From: Epilithonimonas hominis | GTDB lineage: Bacteria; Bacteroidota; Bacteroidia; Flavobacteriales; Weeksellaceae | Length of the DNA stretch: 64,000 nt | Direction of reading: 5' to 3' | NCBI RefSeq assembly: GCF_003730015.1 | Contig: NZ_RJTU01000053.1 | Coordinates: forward strand, 40,823 to 104,822 | Shown: positions 35,948 through 45,041 of the stretch, one piece after another | Position numbering within the stretch: position 1 is the first letter of the stretch | How the letters are laid out: each line of letters starts with the position of its first letter | Made by a program: the position numbers and the translations under genes | The notes under the pieces: model-generated | Told to the model about the DNA's origin: nothing | Databases searched by the model: none | The model's input: only the letters and a program-made list of their open reading frames with translations

Positions 35948-37678
35948 TTAAATCTGATTTTTCAACAAAAAACCAAATGTACTTCCTGCTCCATATTCAC
36001 TTTTAACGGTAATTTCTCCACCTTGCGCTTCGATAAACTCTTTGCTGATGCTTAATCCCAAGCCTGTTCCTTCTTTTTTACTTCCGGGAACTCGGAAATA
36101 GCGGTCAAAGATTTTGGATAAATATTGAGGCGCAATTCCCTGTCCTGTATCGGTTACAGAAAACTGAATTTTATCTTCAATCTTTCTGACATTAATTTTA
36201 ATATTCGAATTTTCATAAGAATAACGAATAGCGTTTGACAACAAATTATTAAGAACCCAAGCCGTTTTTTCGTTGTCAGCCAAAACTGTTGATAAGCCTT
36301 CTTCTACATCGATTTTGAAATGAATATGTTTTTGTTCAGCAGAAGATTTATTCGCTTCAACAGCATACTCAATTATTTTATGAATGCTTGACTCTTTCAT
36401 ATTCAGCTGGATAGCACCGCTTTCAACCTGAGTGATATTGAGTAATTCTCCAGTAATTTTCAATAAGCGGTTGGAGTCGTCTTTGATTCCGTTTACTAAG
36501 TTTTTTTGTTCACTATTCAAAGTTCCAATCTGATTGTTTTCCAGCAATTGCAATCCCATTTGGATGGAGGAAATCGGTGTTTTAAATTCGTGGGAAACTG
36601 TGCCTAAAAAATTGGTTTTTGCTAAATCTAATTCTTTAAAAGGTGTAATATTTCTCAACATAATCACCTGTCCAATAAAACGACTCTGTTGTTCTCCTGT
36701 CGGAACAATATTGATGTCAACAATCTCTTTTTCAAAATAACTTTCTTTCCCGTCGGCGTAGATTTTCATCGATTCTTTCTCCAGGTTTGACTTTTCTGAG
36801 ACAATTACATCTTTGATAATATCTCTCACCAAATCATTTGCCACGGCAACATCCTGAATCAATTTTCCTACAAAATTTTCTTTTTTCAGTCCTGTAATTT
36901 TCAATGCTTCATCATTTACAAAAAGAACTTTCCGGTTTTCATCAATACCGATTACGGGGTCGTGCATATTGTCTATCAAAGTTTCAATCCGTTTTTTTCC
37001 TCTGATGATTTTATCGAGACGGCTTTCAGAATATTCCTGAAGTTTTTCCGCCATTGTGTTAAATGAATTTGCCAAATCTCCAAACTCGCTTCGACTTTCA
37101 AAATGTACCCGTTCTTTATAGTTTTGATTGGCAATCTGTTTGATACTTTCAGTGAGACTTTTGATTGGGTCAGCAATGTTTGAAGGAAGATTCACCATCA
37201 AAATAAAAGCAATAATAAAGCACACCATTCCCACTGAAGAAATCACAATAATCGCATTTTTTGCCGTTGAATCTGCCACTGTACTTTTATGTTCAATCGC
37301 GCTCATATTAACTTGCATCAACTCAGCGAGGTCTTTTCTGATAGAAGATTGAAGTCCGAGATTGGCAGAATCTTTTTTCAAAGCTTCGAAATGACCAGCA
37401 ACATTATCCGTGGCTTCTCTTTCTCCAGGTTCGGTTACGTTTTTCTGTTGTTGTTTAAGGTGTTTTTCAAAAACACTGAAGGCTAATGGGTCAGAATTAA
37501 TCTCCTCCAGAGCTAGCAGCATATTTCTGGAATATTGAAGCGTGTTATAATTATCTTTCAAAATGTTATTGGTATCTTTTTTAAGCTGATTGATATACCA
37601 GCCGCTTAAAACTGACAATACCAATATCATCATAAAAAGCAGACCGACACCTATATTGAGTTTAGTTTTTATTTTCAT
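35948..37678 (-). CDS. sensor histidine kinase of kdp operon (HAMP-PAS-HisKA-HATPase)
   Basis: A membrane kinase of 576 residues. TM1 is near residues 7-28 and TM2 near 147-167 (IIVISSVGMVCFIIAFILMV), with a periplasmic sensor between. HAMP follows, then a PAS domain (MHDPVIGIDENRKVLFVNDEALKITG), HisKA with phospho-acceptor H363 (GTVSHEFKTPISS), the N box (NNLLSNAIRY), G1 (VTDTGQGI) and G2 (GTGLGLSISKEF). It overlaps the KdpD sensor gene by one base. It takes the place of the kinase half missing from KdpD; its likely partner is the sigma-54-type regulator at 46.0-47.4 kb. Confidence 0.93.
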   Translation of the reverse strand: MKIKTKLNIGVGLLFMMILVLSVLSGWYINQLKKDTNNILKDNYNTLQYSRNMLLALEEINSDPLAFSVFEKHLKQQQKNVTEPGEREATDNVAGHFEALKKDSANLGLQSSIRKDLAELMQVNMSAIEHKSTVADSTAKNAIIVISSVGMVCFIIAFILMVNLPSNIADPIKSLTESIKQIANQNYKERVHFESRSEFGDLANSFNTMAEKLQEYSESRLDKIIRGKKRIETLIDNMHDPVIGIDENRKVLFVNDEALKITGLKKENFVGKLIQDVAVANDLVRDIIKDVIVSEKSNLEKESMKIYADGKESYFEKEIVDINIVPTGEQQSRFIGQVIMLRNITPFKELDLAKTNFLGTVSHEFKTPISSIQMGLQLLENNQIGTLNSEQKNLVNGIKDDSNRLLKITGELLNITQVESGAIQLNMKESSIHKIIEYAVEANKSSAEQKHIHFKIDVEEGLSTVLADNEKTAWVLNNLLSNAIRYSYENSNIKINVRKIEDKIQFSVTDTGQGIAPQYLSKIFDRYFRVPGSKKEGTGLGLSISKEFIEAQGGEITVKSEYGAGSTFGFLLKNQI

Positions 37679-38799
37679 TATGACAAAATTACTAAGTCTA
37701 TGTTTTCCTGAGATAATTTATTAAGTAAAGTATTGAAAGTATCTGTTGCCAAAATCACTTTCCATAAATTGAGATGTGGCTTTCCGATGCAAACTGTTGT
37801 GATTTTCCGTTCTTCACATTGCTCCATTATGGAGTGAGCAATTTTTGTATCTTCCACTTTGATGATTTCTGCGCCTAATTCTGTTGCCAGCTTAAAGTTA
37901 TTAATCAAATGCCTTTGCTTATCCAAAGCAATCTTATCAGAACTCTCTCTCGGAATCTGAACATACAGAAGATACCACTGGCTGTTGTAATAATTGGCTA
38001 ATCTTGCTGTTTTTCGGATAACGTTTTTTGCTGTTTTTTCGTTGGAGCTGATGCAGGCCAGAAATTTTTCTTTTTTGACGGATTTATGAATGGTTACTTC
38101 AGTTTCCACTTTTCTCGTCACCTGCGAAGCAACTTCTCTCAAAGCCAATTCACGAAGCTGGAGAATATTTTCAGATTTAAAAAAATTATTGAGCGCTGAA
38201 TGGATTTTTGATTGGTCATAGATTTTTCCAGCTTTCAAACGGTTAATCAATTCATCGGAAGTCAAATCGATATTTACCACCTCATCTGCCTGAGCCAAAA
38301 CATTATCGGGAATACGTTCCTGAACTTCGATATTGGTAATCATTTTCACATCTTCATTCAGACTTTCTATATGTTGAATATTCACAGCACTGATGACATT
38401 AATTCCAGAATCCAGAATATCCATCACATCCTGCCAGCGTTTTTCGTTTTTGCTTCCTTGGATGTTGGTATGAGCCAATTCATCCACAATTACAACCTCG
38501 GGGCGAAGATTAATCACCGCCTGAACGTCTAATTCTTCTAATTCTTTCCCTTTATAGAATAATTTTCTCCTTGGAATAATGGGAAGGCCATCCAGCAAAG
38601 CGTGCGTTTCTTTACGTTGATGAGTTTCGATGTATCCGATTGTCACATCAATTCCGCTTGTTAAAAGAGCGTGTGCTTCCTGCAACATACGATAGGTTTT
38701 TCCCACACCTGCGCTCATTCCGATGTAGATTTTGAATTTCCCTCTTCTCGATTTTTTGATGAGATTGAGAAAGTCCTGTGCAGAATTCTTTTCATCCAT
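37678..38799 (-). CDS. kdpD: KdpD N-terminal sensor protein without kinase domain
   Basis: A 373-residue protein equal to only the cytoplasmic N-terminal part of KdpD. The KdpD domain (residues about 18-225) has Walker A GMSAGVGKT, VVIVDELAHTN and the segment SAVNIQHIESLNEDV. A universal-stress-protein-like domain follows (about 250-373, FLACISSNEKTAKNVIRKTARLAN). The membrane and kinase parts of E. coli KdpD are absent; a separate kinase gene starts at its stop codon (TAATG overlap). It is thought to sense potassium or turgor and signal to that kinase. Confidence 0.93.
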   Translation of the reverse strand: MDEKNSAQDFLNLIKKSRRGKFKIYIGMSAGVGKTYRMLQEAHALLTSGIDVTIGYIETHQRKETHALLDGLPIIPRRKLFYKGKELEELDVQAVINLRPEVVIVDELAHTNIQGSKNEKRWQDVMDILDSGINVISAVNIQHIESLNEDVKMITNIEVQERIPDNVLAQADEVVNIDLTSDELINRLKAGKIYDQSKIHSALNNFFKSENILQLRELALREVASQVTRKVETEVTIHKSVKKEKFLACISSNEKTAKNVIRKTARLANYYNSQWYLLYVQIPRESSDKIALDKQRHLINNFKLATELGAEIIKVEDTKIAHSIMEQCEERKITTVCIGKPHLNLWKVILATDTFNTLLNKLSQENIDLVILS

Positions 38800-38878
38800 A
38801 ACAGATTGTCTTATTCAAAGTTATTAAATACCCTGTCAAAATTTTTGACAAGGGATTTTTTTGCTAAATATGGAGATT

Positions 38879-39967
38879 TTAAAAACTTACTGCTAATGAA
38901 GTCACTGCCATTAAGTTGTTTGATTTCAAATTATTATCTCTATTGATAAAGATGTCATCTTTACTGCTTAGATTCTTAAGTTCTGTTCTCCAAACGAGAT
39001 TCGGAAGAATCCGGTAATCTGCGTTTACAGAATAGCCAAACGTTTTAAATCCGTCGGCTGTTCCTGTTGCAATCATTACGCCTTTTTCATCGCTGTAATA
39101 TTCGCCTCTTGCTGCAATGCTGAATTTCTCTGTCGGATAATATTTAGCAATTACAACCGGAGAATACCAAATATTATACTGGTCGCTTCCTTTTGCTTTT
39201 TGCTCTGCACCGATATCGAAACCTGTAATCAAAGCAAACTTTTTACTGATTTGGAAACTTCCGTACAAGTTGTGGAAATATCTCATTTGTCTGATGCTGT
39301 CCGGTTTATCGTTTCCGATGAAAGAACTGCTGTTTAAAGTGATTTTTTCTGAAGGTTTATAAGTCAACTGATGACCGAAAGCAACTGTAGAGTTTCCGTC
39401 TAATCGCTGAATTCTTTGCCAACCGTTTAGAACTAAACCGCTCAAAAACCACTTTCCGCTGTCGCTGGTGTAAGAGATTTTGGCACCGCTTTCAAAATAA
39501 GGCGAGTTGTCTGCCAACATACTTCTTGTCAAAGTAAAGCAATCTTTGCTGATGGCACTTTCAAAACCGATGTGTGATGGCATTACACCAGCATCAATCC
39601 AGAGATTTTTGTTTTTTGATATTTTTACCCCAACATTGGCTTCATAAACATTTTTCAAAACTCCAGGTTCTGCGGCGTAGTTTGAATTCATATAAGTTCC
39701 TACTCCCAATGCTATATTAGCTCTTAATCTTTCCGTTTCGTAGTTTGCCTTTACAAATCCCAAATTAAGGTTCACCTCATTGTTTCTGTTGTGGCTGTAC
39801 ACAAATCCGGGTCTTGTATTGTTCTCAGGATTATTAAAATCGTACTGATAATACACTTCTGCATAACCAGAGATTTTTAAAGGATTTTTAGTTTCAGTTT
39901 CTTCCTGAGCGTGCAGTGTAGAAACTGCTCCAAGCATAAAAAATGCAAGCAATGATAATTTCTTCAT
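38879..39967 (-). CDS. outer-membrane beta-barrel porin (BBP2/OmpL-like) in kdp operon
   Basis: A 362-residue protein with signal peptide MKKLSLLAFFMLGAVSTLHAQ. The mature chain alternates polar and aromatic residues in many short strands (ISGYAEVYYQYDFNNPE, YSVNADYRILPNLVWRTELKN) and ends in the typical aromatic C terminus (TSLAVSF). It fits the putative beta-barrel porin-2 family. It lies 15 bases after kdpC, so it is co-transcribed, suggesting a channel that lets potassium cross the outer membrane at very low concentration. That role is inference. Confidence 0.85.
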   Translation of the reverse strand: MKKLSLLAFFMLGAVSTLHAQEETETKNPLKISGYAEVYYQYDFNNPENNTRPGFVYSHNRNNEVNLNLGFVKANYETERLRANIALGVGTYMNSNYAAEPGVLKNVYEANVGVKISKNKNLWIDAGVMPSHIGFESAISKDCFTLTRSMLADNSPYFESGAKISYTSDSGKWFLSGLVLNGWQRIQRLDGNSTVAFGHQLTYKPSEKITLNSSSFIGNDKPDSIRQMRYFHNLYGSFQISKKFALITGFDIGAEQKAKGSDQYNIWYSPVVIAKYYPTEKFSIAARGEYYSDEKGVMIATGTADGFKTFGYSVNADYRILPNLVWRTELKNLSSKDDIFINRDNNLKSNNLMAVTSLAVSF

Positions 39968-39982
39968 TTCTAATTATATAAT

Positions 39983-40543
39983 TTACTTCAAACCGTCTAA
40001 TGCGATATTAAGTTTTAAAACATTGATTTTTTCGGTTCCGAACATTCCAAGAAAAGGAGATTCGACACTTTTTTCGATAAGTGAATTGACTGTGCTGATG
40101 TCGACTTTTCTGATGTCAGCAATTCTTTGAGCCTGAACTTTAGCCGCTTGAACAGAGATATTCGGGTCGAGGCCAGCTCCACTGGCAGTTACAATATCTG
40201 AAGGAATATCCGATTTTTTAACTGTCGGATTGTGCTTCATAAAGTTCTCTATTCTTCCTTCAACTTCTTTCAGGTAATCAGGATTTGAAGGTCCTTTGTT
40301 GCTGCCTCCCGCTCCTGCTGCATTATAATCTACAGCTGAAGGACGTGACCAGAAATATTCGTCTTTGTCAAATTTTTGTCCAACATTGGCGTAGAATTTC
40401 TTACCGTTGTGTTCGATGATTTCTCCTTTTCCATTATTAGGAGCAGCCTGTGCAATTCCGAAAATGAAAAGCGTGTAGAATCCTGAAAAAAAAACTGCAC
40501 AGAACAATGTTAATCTGATGGCTGGTAATATATTTTGTTTCAT
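39983..40543 (-). CDS. kdpC: potassium-transporting ATPase subunit C
   Basis: Accessory subunit that raises the affinity of the KdpFABC complex. One N-terminal membrane helix (AIRLTLFCAVFFSGFYTLFIFGIAQ) is followed by a periplasmic domain with the KdpC signatures YFWSRPSAVDYNAAGAGGSNKGPSN, DIVTASGAGLDPNIS and AKVQAQRIADIRKV. The 186 residues are close to normal length. It is separated from kdpB by 112 bases that include the small inverted repeat TTGGA-TACAG-TCCAA. Confidence 0.97.
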   Translation of the reverse strand: MKQNILPAIRLTLFCAVFFSGFYTLFIFGIAQAAPNNGKGEIIEHNGKKFYANVGQKFDKDEYFWSRPSAVDYNAAGAGGSNKGPSNPDYLKEVEGRIENFMKHNPTVKKSDIPSDIVTASGAGLDPNISVQAAKVQAQRIADIRKVDISTVNSLIEKSVESPFLGMFGTEKINVLKLNIALDGLK

Positions 40544-40655
40544 TTTTTTAATTTTTAAAGGTAAATAAAAAGCGGATGAGGAAATTGGATACAGTCCAAA
40601 GTTTTTTGAGATTACTTTTACACCAACTTCTTTACTCTTTCCCTTGTTTAATAAT

Positions 40656-42677
40656 TTAAATAAATACTGATACGATTAAGTCTATGATCTTGATACCGAT
40701 GAATGGAATTAAAACTCCTCCTAAACCATAAATCAAAAGGTTTCTTCTGAGAAGTGCACTCGCACCGATCGGTTTGTAAGCCACACCTTTCAAAGCTAAC
40801 GGAATCAACATCGGGATCACGATTGCGTTGAAAATGACCGCTGAAAGGATCGCTGATTCCGGGGAATGAAGTCCCATAATATTTAGTCCTTGCAATGCCG
40901 GAATTGAAGCAATAAATAATGCTGGGACAATTGCAAAATATTTAGCTACGTCATTCGCAATACTGAAGGTTGTCAACGTTCCACGAGTCATTAATAACTG
41001 TTTTCCGATTTCCACTACTTCAATCAGTTTGGTTGGGTCATTATCCAAATCCACCATATTTCCGGCTTCTTTTGCGGCCTGAGTTCCGCTGTTCATTGCA
41101 ACTCCTACATCTGCCTGAGCAAGAGCCGGCGCATCATTGGTTCCGTCTCCCATCATCGCCACTAATCTACCTTCAGACTGTTCTTTTTTGATGTAGTTCA
41201 TTTTATCTTCAGGTTTGGCTTCTGCGATAAAGTCATCAACTCCAGCTTTTTCGGCAATGAATTTTGCAGTCAATGGGTTATCTCCTGTTACCATTACGGT
41301 TTTAATACCCATTTTTCTCAATCGGTCAAAACGCTCTTTGATTCCAGGTTTGATAATATCCTGTAATTCTATAACCCCAAGTGCTTTTTCATTTTCTGAA
41401 ACCACGAGCGGCGTACCACCGTTTTGCGAAATTTCTCTGACTCTCTCTGCAACTTCGGGTGGGAAAGTATTGCCCGCATTTGTAACAATATTTTTAATTG
41501 CGTCAGTTGCACCTTTTCTAATTCGTGTGTTTTCATAATCAATACCTGAGCTTCTGGTTTCTGCCGTAAACGTGATGAATTCAGGATTTTTCACTTCATA
41601 ACTCAGAGGATTAATTCCTGCCAATTCAATAATTGATTTCCCCTCAGGTGTTTCATCAGCCATAGAGCTTAGGACAGCTGCTTTTATTAGAGCTCTTTCA
41701 TCCACCCCATTTGCCGGATAAAAATTTGTCGCTTTTCTGTTTCCGATGGTAATTGTTCCGGTTTTATCCAATAATAAAACATCAATATCACCCGCAGTTT
41801 CCACTGCTTTACCACTTTTAGTAATCACGTTGGCTCTTAAAGCTCTGTCCATTCCCGCAATACCGATGGCTGATAACAGACCACCAATCGTAGTTGGAAT
41901 AAGACAAACAAATAGTGAGATGAATGCTGCAATGGTAATTGGTGTTTTGGCGTAATCACCGAATGGTTTTAATGTCACAGTAACAATGATAAATACTAAG
42001 GTAAATCCTGCCAATAAAATGGTTAAAGCAATTTCATTCGGTGTTTTCTGTCTTGATGCACCTTCTACCAAAGCAATCATTTTATCAAGAAAGCTTTCTC
42101 CCGGTTCCGTCGTTACTTTCACTTTTATTTTATCAGAAAGAACTTTTGTACCTCCTGTTACACTGCTTTTATCACCACCGGCTTCACGGATGACGGGAGC
42201 AGATTCTCCGGTGATGGCGCTTTCGTCAATCGTTGCCAAACCTTCGATAATTTCGCCATCGGACGGAATGATATCTCCTGTTTCACAAACAAAGACATCT
42301 CCTTTTCTTAGTTGGTTGGATGGCACTATTTTAACTTCATTACTTGAAGTCAGCATTTTTGCAGGTGTTTCTTCTCTTGTTTTTCTCAAAGAATCTGCCT
42401 GAGCTTTACCTCTTGCTTCGGCAATAGCTTCGGCGAAGTTGGCGAAAAGTAAAGTGATGAATAATATAAATGTTACAATAATATTATAGATCAAACTTCC
42501 CTGACTTTGCTCACCCATTGCAATCCACAGACAAACACCTGCCATTACCAAAGTCCCTATGTACACCATAAACATCACCGGATTTCGGAACATCTTTGCC
42601 GGGTGCAGTTTTATAAATGATTGTTTCAGCGCTTCATTGACTAATTCTGCCTGAAACAAGTTGTTATTTCCTTTCAT
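40656..42677 (-). CDS. kdpB: potassium-transporting ATPase subunit B (P-type ATPase)
   Basis: Catalytic ATP-hydrolysing subunit of the high-affinity K+ pump, 673 residues. The phosphorylation motif DKTGTIT has its Asp near residue 304. The actuator TGES is in [12 protein letters not shown], and the hinge motif [19 protein letters not shown] is complete. The TM4 segment [22 protein letters not shown] is typical of KdpB. It lies 17 bases after kdpA. Confidence 0.98.
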   Translation of the reverse strand: MKGNNNLFQAELVNEALKQSFIKLHPAKMFRNPVMFMVYIGTLVMAGVCLWIAMGEQSQGSLIYNIIVTFILFITLLFANFAEAIAEARGKAQADSLRKTREETPAKMLTSSNEVKIVPSNQLRKGDVFVCETGDIIPSDGEIIEGLATIDESAITGESAPVIREAGGDKSSVTGGTKVLSDKIKVKVTTEPGESFLDKMIALVEGASRQKTPNEIALTILLAGFTLVFIIVTVTLKPFGDYAKTPITIAAFISLFVCLIPTTIGGLLSAIGIAGMDRALRANVITKSGKAVETAGDIDVLLLDKTGTITIGNRKATNFYPANGVDERALIKAAVLSSMADETPEGKSIIELAGINPLSYEVKNPEFITFTAETRSSGIDYENTRIRKGATDAIKNIVTNAGNTFPPEVAERVREISQNGGTPLVVSENEKALGVIELQDIIKPGIKERFDRLRKMGIKTVMVTGDNPLTAKFIAEKAGVDDFIAEAKPEDKMNYIKKEQSEGRLVAMMGDGTNDAPALAQADVGVAMNSGTQAAKEAGNMVDLDNDPTKLIEVVEIGKQLLMTRGTLTTFSIANDVAKYFAIVPALFIASIPALQGLNIMGLHSPESAILSAVIFNAIVIPMLIPLALKGVAYKPIGASALLRRNLLIYGLGGVLIPFIGIKIIDLIVSVFI

Positions 42678-42694
42678 TATAATATAGATAAGAA

Positions 42695-44392
42695 TTAAAG
42701 TGAAAAATATTCAGCGATTGGACCTAATGCTAACGCCGGAAAGAATGACAACGCTGCTACAATTGCAATCACCGCAAACACCATTAAACCGAATGTTGCT
42801 GTATCTGTTTTGAGCGTTCCTGCACTTTCAGGGATATATTTTTTAGCCGCGAGACTTCCTGCGATGGCAACCGGGCCAATAATTGGTAAATATCTGGCCA
42901 TCAGCATTACGATTCCGCACGCAATATTCCAGAATGGGTTGTTATCAGCCAAACCTTCAAAACCACTTCCATTGTTGGCACTTGATGACGTAAATTCATA
43001 TAACATTTCACTGAAACCGTGGAAGCCCGGATTGTTCAACCAACTTCCGTATTCATCTGGATTGTGTGCAACCATATAACTTGAGATTGCAGTTCCTACA
43101 AGAATTAGGAAAGGGTGAAGCAATGCGATGATCATTGCGATTTTCATTTCTCTGGCCTCGATTTTCTTCCCTAAGAATTCAGGTGTTCTTCCTACCATTA
43201 ATCCACTGATGAAAACGGCGAGGATGATGAATATATAAAAGTTTAAAAAACCTACACCTACACCTCCGTAGAACGCATTGACCATCATTCCGAGCATTGT
43301 GTTCATTCCGGAAAGCGGTGTCAGAGAATCGTGCATTGCGTTGACAGAACCGTTGCTGGTAACCGTTGTATTAATTGCCCAATAAGCAGAAGCGGCGGGT
43401 CCGAAACGAACTTCTTTGCCTTCCATACTACCCAAATTCTGAGCAATTCCCATTTTTTCGATAGCTGGGTTTCCATTAATTTCATTAATAACTGTTGGCG
43501 TTAACAATAACAGAAATCCTACGGTCATTACCCCGAAAATAGTCCACGCCAATTTTTTTCTTCTTAAAACATAACCCATCGCAAATACCATTGCAATCGG
43601 AATCAACATAATAGAAACTGTTTCGACAATATTGGTAAAGTAATTTGGGTTTTCTAAAGGATGCGCAGAGTTAGGACCAAAAAATCCACCGCCATTGGTT
43701 CCTAGTTGCTTGATGGCAACGAATCCTGCTACCGGACCACGGCTTACCTCAACTTTATCACCCTGTAATGTTGTAATCGGGTCTTTTCCTTCGAAAGTCA
43801 TTGGTGTTCCGTTAAAAGCCAATAATGAAGCTACAACTACAGCGATTGGGAATAAAACTCTTGTGCAAGTTCTGATAAATAAAAAGTAAAAATTTCCTAA
43901 CTTATCCGCTGTTCTTTCCTTCATAGCCAGGAAAACCATACCTGCAATAGCAATACCGCAGCCTGCGGAGATAAACTGCCACAGCATCAATGTCAATTGC
44001 CCCAAATAAGACAACCCTGATTCTCCGGAATAATGCTGAAGATTAGTATTGGTCACAAAACTTACTGCCGTATTGAAAGCCAGATCGCCGCTCATTGACG
44101 GGTTATTATCCGGATTTAGAGGAAGCCAGCTCATATTGGTCAAAACAAACATCGAAATGAGAAACCATACCACATTGATGGTCAGCAATGCTCCAAGATG
44201 TTGTTTCCAGTTCATTTCCTTTTCAGGATTGATGCCGGAAATTTTATAAAATAGTTTGTCTATTGGATTGAAAATCCCGTCGAGCCAAGTTTTTTCGTTG
44301 CTGAATATTTTACCAATGTAGCGCCCCAGTGGAATAGCGAATAATACCACCAATACGAACATCAATATAATTCCTAAAATTTCTGTATTCAT
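42695..44392 (-). CDS. kdpA: potassium-transporting ATPase subunit A
   Basis: Potassium-translocating subunit, distant relative of K+ channels, with about ten membrane helices in 565 residues. Selectivity-filter-like loops with glycines are seen in [43 protein letters not shown], and [12 protein letters not shown]. The C-terminal ALGPIAEYF is typical. First large gene of the operon, preceded by four tiny membrane-peptide genes. Confidence 0.98.
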   Translation of the reverse strand: MNTEILGIILMFVLVVLFAIPLGRYIGKIFSNEKTWLDGIFNPIDKLFYKISGINPEKEMNWKQHLGALLTINVVWFLISMFVLTNMSWLPLNPDNNPSMSGDLAFNTAVSFVTNTNLQHYSGESGLSYLGQLTLMLWQFISAGCGIAIAGMVFLAMKERTADKLGNFYFLFIRTCTRVLFPIAVVVASLLAFNGTPMTFEGKDPITTLQGDKVEVSRGPVAGFVAIKQLGTNGGGFFGPNSAHPLENPNYFTNIVETVSIMLIPIAMVFAMGYVLRRKKLAWTIFGVMTVGFLLLLTPTVINEINGNPAIEKMGIAQNLGSMEGKEVRFGPAASAYWAINTTVTSNGSVNAMHDSLTPLSGMNTMLGMMVNAFYGGVGVGFLNFYIFIILAVFISGLMVGRTPEFLGKKIEAREMKIAMIIALLHPFLILVGTAISSYMVAHNPDEYGSWLNNPGFHGFSEMLYEFTSSSANNGSGFEGLADNNPFWNIACGIVMLMARYLPIIGPVAIAGSLAAKKYIPESAGTLKTDTATFGLMVFAVIAIVAALSFFPALALGPIAEYFSL

Positions 44393-44440
44393 TTTTTAAA
44401 TAATAATTTTTTCTTGTATAGTTTATTAGATTGATAAAAT

Positions 44441-44560
44441 TCATTCTATTGTTAGACCTCTCACAACAATAACCAGATAAATAAATGCTGCCACAAAAGA
44501 CATCCAAAAGAATAGTGTAAGCCATTCCATCAATTTTCTTTTTATGTTAGGAGTCATCAT
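44441..44560 (-). CDS. 39-residue single-span membrane peptide between kdpF and kdpA
   Basis: Starts with MMTPNIKRKL, then a Trp-rich membrane helix (MEWLTLFFWMSFVAAFIYLV) and a short tail ending VRGLTIE. A second ATG directly follows the first. It starts 4 bases after kdpF and ends 48 bases before kdpA. I do not recognise it. Its length, position and single span suggest a small subunit or regulator of the Kdp complex. Positive-inside charge puts the N terminus in the cytoplasm. Confidence 0.6.
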   Translation of the reverse strand: MMTPNIKRKLMEWLTLFFWMSFVAAFIYLVIVVRGLTIE

Positions 44561-44564
44561 CTTT

Positions 44565-44642
44565 TTAAAATTTTTCAGGTTTCACAAGCACATAGCACAT
44601 ATAGACAAATACGGCAACGGCGATAATAAATAATGCTGTCAT
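44565..44642 (-). CDS. kdpF: KdpF-type small subunit, 25 residues
   Basis: A single hydrophobic helix starting MTALFIIAVAVF and ending VKPEKF. Size, composition and place before kdpA agree with KdpF, a lipid-like stabiliser of KdpABC. Its ATG overlaps the stop of the preceding micropeptide gene by four bases (ATGA), which implies coupled translation. Confidence 0.82.
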   Translation of the reverse strand: MTALFIIAVAVFVYMCYVLVKPEKF

Positions 44643-44719
44643 ATTTTTTCAAAATATTTTACGGGTAAAAAAAAGAGTACAAAAAGTACAATACCTGAGA
44701 TAGTCAATACGATTGTCAT
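44639..44719 (-). CDS. 26-residue membrane peptide overlapping kdpF
   Basis: One hydrophobic helix (MTIVLTISGIVLFVLFF) followed by LPVKYFEKI. Its layout, hydrophobic helix then Pro and a Lys-rich end, is like KdpF, so it may be a duplicated KdpF. The last four bases overlap the next start codon. It has an ATG start and lies 3 bases after the 37-residue gene upstream. Not previously known to me. Confidence 0.6.
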   Translation of the reverse strand: MTIVLTISGIVLFVLFFLPVKYFEKI

Positions 44720-44722
44720 AGA

Positions 44723-44836
44723 TTATAGATTAAAGATTCTGTATGTAATGCCAAAGAATATAATAAGTCCGTAAAGGATTGCTAATAGATGCCAAGATTT
44801 CAATCTCTTGTACATTCTGATTTTCAATTTTTGCAT
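44723..44836 (-). CDS. 37-residue basic membrane peptide, first gene of kdp transcript
   Basis: A strongly basic N terminus (MQKLKIRMYKRLKSWH) is followed by one hydrophobic helix (LLAILYGLIIFFGITYRIF) and ends NL. The clean positive-inside pattern supports a real inner-membrane peptide with the N terminus in the cytoplasm. It ends 3 bases before the next micropeptide gene. No family is recognised. Promoter-like sequence lies within 50 bases upstream. Confidence 0.55.
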   Translation of the reverse strand: MQKLKIRMYKRLKSWHLLAILYGLIIFFGITYRIFNL

Positions 44837-44866
44837 AACCTGCTTTTTATATTATGCCAGAATCTT

Positions 44867-44882
44867 GTCAAATGGGATTCCA
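44867..44882 (-). promoter_or_regulatory. weak sigma-54 promoter candidate of kdp operon
   Basis: On the minus strand TGGAAT-N5-TTGAC resembles the -24/-12 pattern TGGCAC-N5-TTGC, with correct GG-to-G spacing but a degenerate -12 element. It would place the transcript start about 20 bases before the first micropeptide ATG. The NtrC-type regulator nearby makes a sigma-54 promoter plausible; the match itself is poor. Confidence 0.3.
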
Positions 44883-44951
44883 GATGAAAAAATATTTTAT
44901 AAATAACTAAATATCAATCACTTAAAATTGTATCTAAATTTTTTAAAACAA

Positions 44952-44999
44952 AAACCCTTTCATTTTGAAAGGATCATTACTGTCGTTTTGAAAGGGTTT
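44952..44999. promoter_or_regulatory. candidate regulator-binding region between kdp and pfkB
   Basis: AAACCCTTTCA and its exact complement TGAAAGGGTTT form an 11-bp inverted repeat. TTTTGAAAGG also occurs twice in direct orientation, 22 bases (about two helical turns) apart. The site is about 120 bases upstream of the kdp micropeptides and 43 bases before pfkB, so it could serve either direction. Confidence 0.45.
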
Positions 45000-45015
45000 A
45001 CGTAGTTTTTTGTAA

Positions 45016-45023
45016 TATATTTG
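45016..45023 (+). promoter_or_regulatory. -7 promoter box (TATATTTG) of pfkB
   Basis: Exact TAnnTTTG match, 18 bases before the pfkB start codon and just downstream of the inverted repeat. Confidence 0.5.
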
Positions 45024-45041
45024 TTTGATATAATCAAGTAA

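Noticed and set aside
44310..44525. A 71-codon open frame across the start of kdpA on the same strand
   Set aside because: It is in another frame than both kdpA and the 39-residue micropeptide, overlaps kdpA deeply, and lacks the membrane-peptide charge pattern.
44844..44859. TGGCAT-AATAT-AAAAA as a sigma-54 promoter of kdp
   Set aside because: The -24 half is good but the -12 half is entirely absent; GC does not occur at the required spacing.
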